Origin: Monosporascus cannonballus
Lineage: Eukaryota; Ascomycota; Sordariomycetes; Xylariales
NCBI GenBank assembly: GCA_004154925.1
Contig: QJNS01000037.1
Span: 338,824 to 402,823, forward strand
Length of the DNA stretch: 64,000 nucleotides
Direction: 5' to 3'
Numbering within the stretch: position 1 is the first letter of the stretch; the number at the start of each line of letters is the position of its first letter. This document shows, in pieces, positions 63,428 through 64,000 of this stretch. Below the pieces are notes generated by a model. The model was not told the DNA's origin. It did not search any database and worked only from the letters and a program-made list of their open reading frames with translations. The position numbers and the translations under genes are program-made.

Positions 63428-64000
63428 GTAAGTCCAAATTCTGGTTTTTTTTTTCCGGCCGTTTGCTTTCCTTTCCTTCCACTCCCTTCTCTCTCTTGGT
63501 CTCTCGGTCTTTTATATACTGTTCGTGTCATGTTCTCCTCCAATATGACGCACTCCTTCATTGCAATATCCACCCACGCGCGAATACGCCTTGCCGATAG
63601 CGCTTCTCCTAGCCCATCATGGGAGTGAGTGTTCGCGACGAAGCAGCCACTTTAAAAGCCAAAGCCAAGCAACCAGCGAGCAACCCAGCAAACAACCATC
63701 ATATCTCAAAAAGCAAGCAAGGCTAAGTCCAAGTGGAGAAATATGAGAGCGAGAGAGAAAAGAGCGAGAGAGGCAGGCGGAGGAGATCCAATCAGCAGCC
63801 GGCGCGTCAAGCGACATACCGTGTTTCTCCCGTCGGATCGCATTCTGTTCCGGGCTTGCTATGCCAATGTCATAGAGCGAGCTGCGGGTCCCGCCATGGT
63901 AGCACTGCCATTGTTTACATGGTATCATCGTTGGCGGGGCTGAGCAAGCGGCGGCGGCAATACATACCTACATGATCATCATCCGCCCGCGGGGGGGGGG
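63428..64000. other. Intron or unresolved coding sequence at the window end
   Basis: This stretch begins with the GTAAGT donor and a long pyrimidine-rich segment. GAGAG-rich and AGCAACC-like repeats follow (63650-63780). I could not identify a safe acceptor or a second exon. It ends in a run of G. Confidence 0.4.

Overview
This window is from a filamentous ascomycete (Pezizomycotina, probably a Sordariomycete). The evidence is short GT-AG introns of about 50-140 bp with CTAAC/CTGAC-type branch sites, a highly reducing type I polyketide synthase, Zn2Cys6 and NACHT/ankyrin proteins, and long AT-rich blocks made by repeat-induced point mutation (RIP: C-to-T and G-to-A, mostly at CpA/TpG).

Layout. 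86-1177: Zn2Cys6 regulator (minus) with a frameshift. 1417-3931: AT-rich block bounded by a short inverted repeat. 3932-6386: debris, including a solo LTR with a perfect target duplication. 6387-8413: intact flavin monooxygenase, five exons (minus). About 9690-11131: polytopic membrane protein (minus) with one in-frame TAA. 11327-19005: intact 11-exon reducing PKS, 2331 residues, divergent from the membrane protein across about 195 bp. 21763-23872: POT-family transporter with a 4-bp excess at an exon edge. These five genes look like one secondary-metabolite cluster (regulator, tailoring oxygenase, membrane enzyme, synthase, exporter) in which synthase and oxygenase are intact while the other three each carry one small lesion.

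24307-31032: RIP-degraded Ty3/gypsy element (minus), two 392-bp LTRs, target duplication ATAAT. 31263-40451: remnant of a nucleoside-phosphorylase/NACHT/ankyrin (NLR-like) gene with nonsense and frameshift lesions, split by a RIP-degraded Ty1/copia element (33352-39279, target duplication CGGAT).

42090-45873: conserved housekeeping block: a Slt11/Ecm2-type splicing factor, a three-exon Mzm1-like mitochondrial LYR protein (minus), and zuotin, a ribosome-associated DnaJ protein. 48023-49996: intact Dal5-type MFS permease, five exons (minus). 50-56.6 kb is essentially featureless. 56641-58679: multiply frameshifted CorA-like membrane-protein gene. 59.6-59.8 kb: orphan GC-rich exon-like fragment. 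63132 to the end: 5' exon of a gene that runs off the window.

Conserved genes and the 7-kb PKS read without a single frame error, so lesions in accessory genes are more likely biological than sequencing noise. The homopolymer lesion in the regulator is the least certain. All gene models are inferred from splice signals and remembered family conservation; no alignment or search was run.
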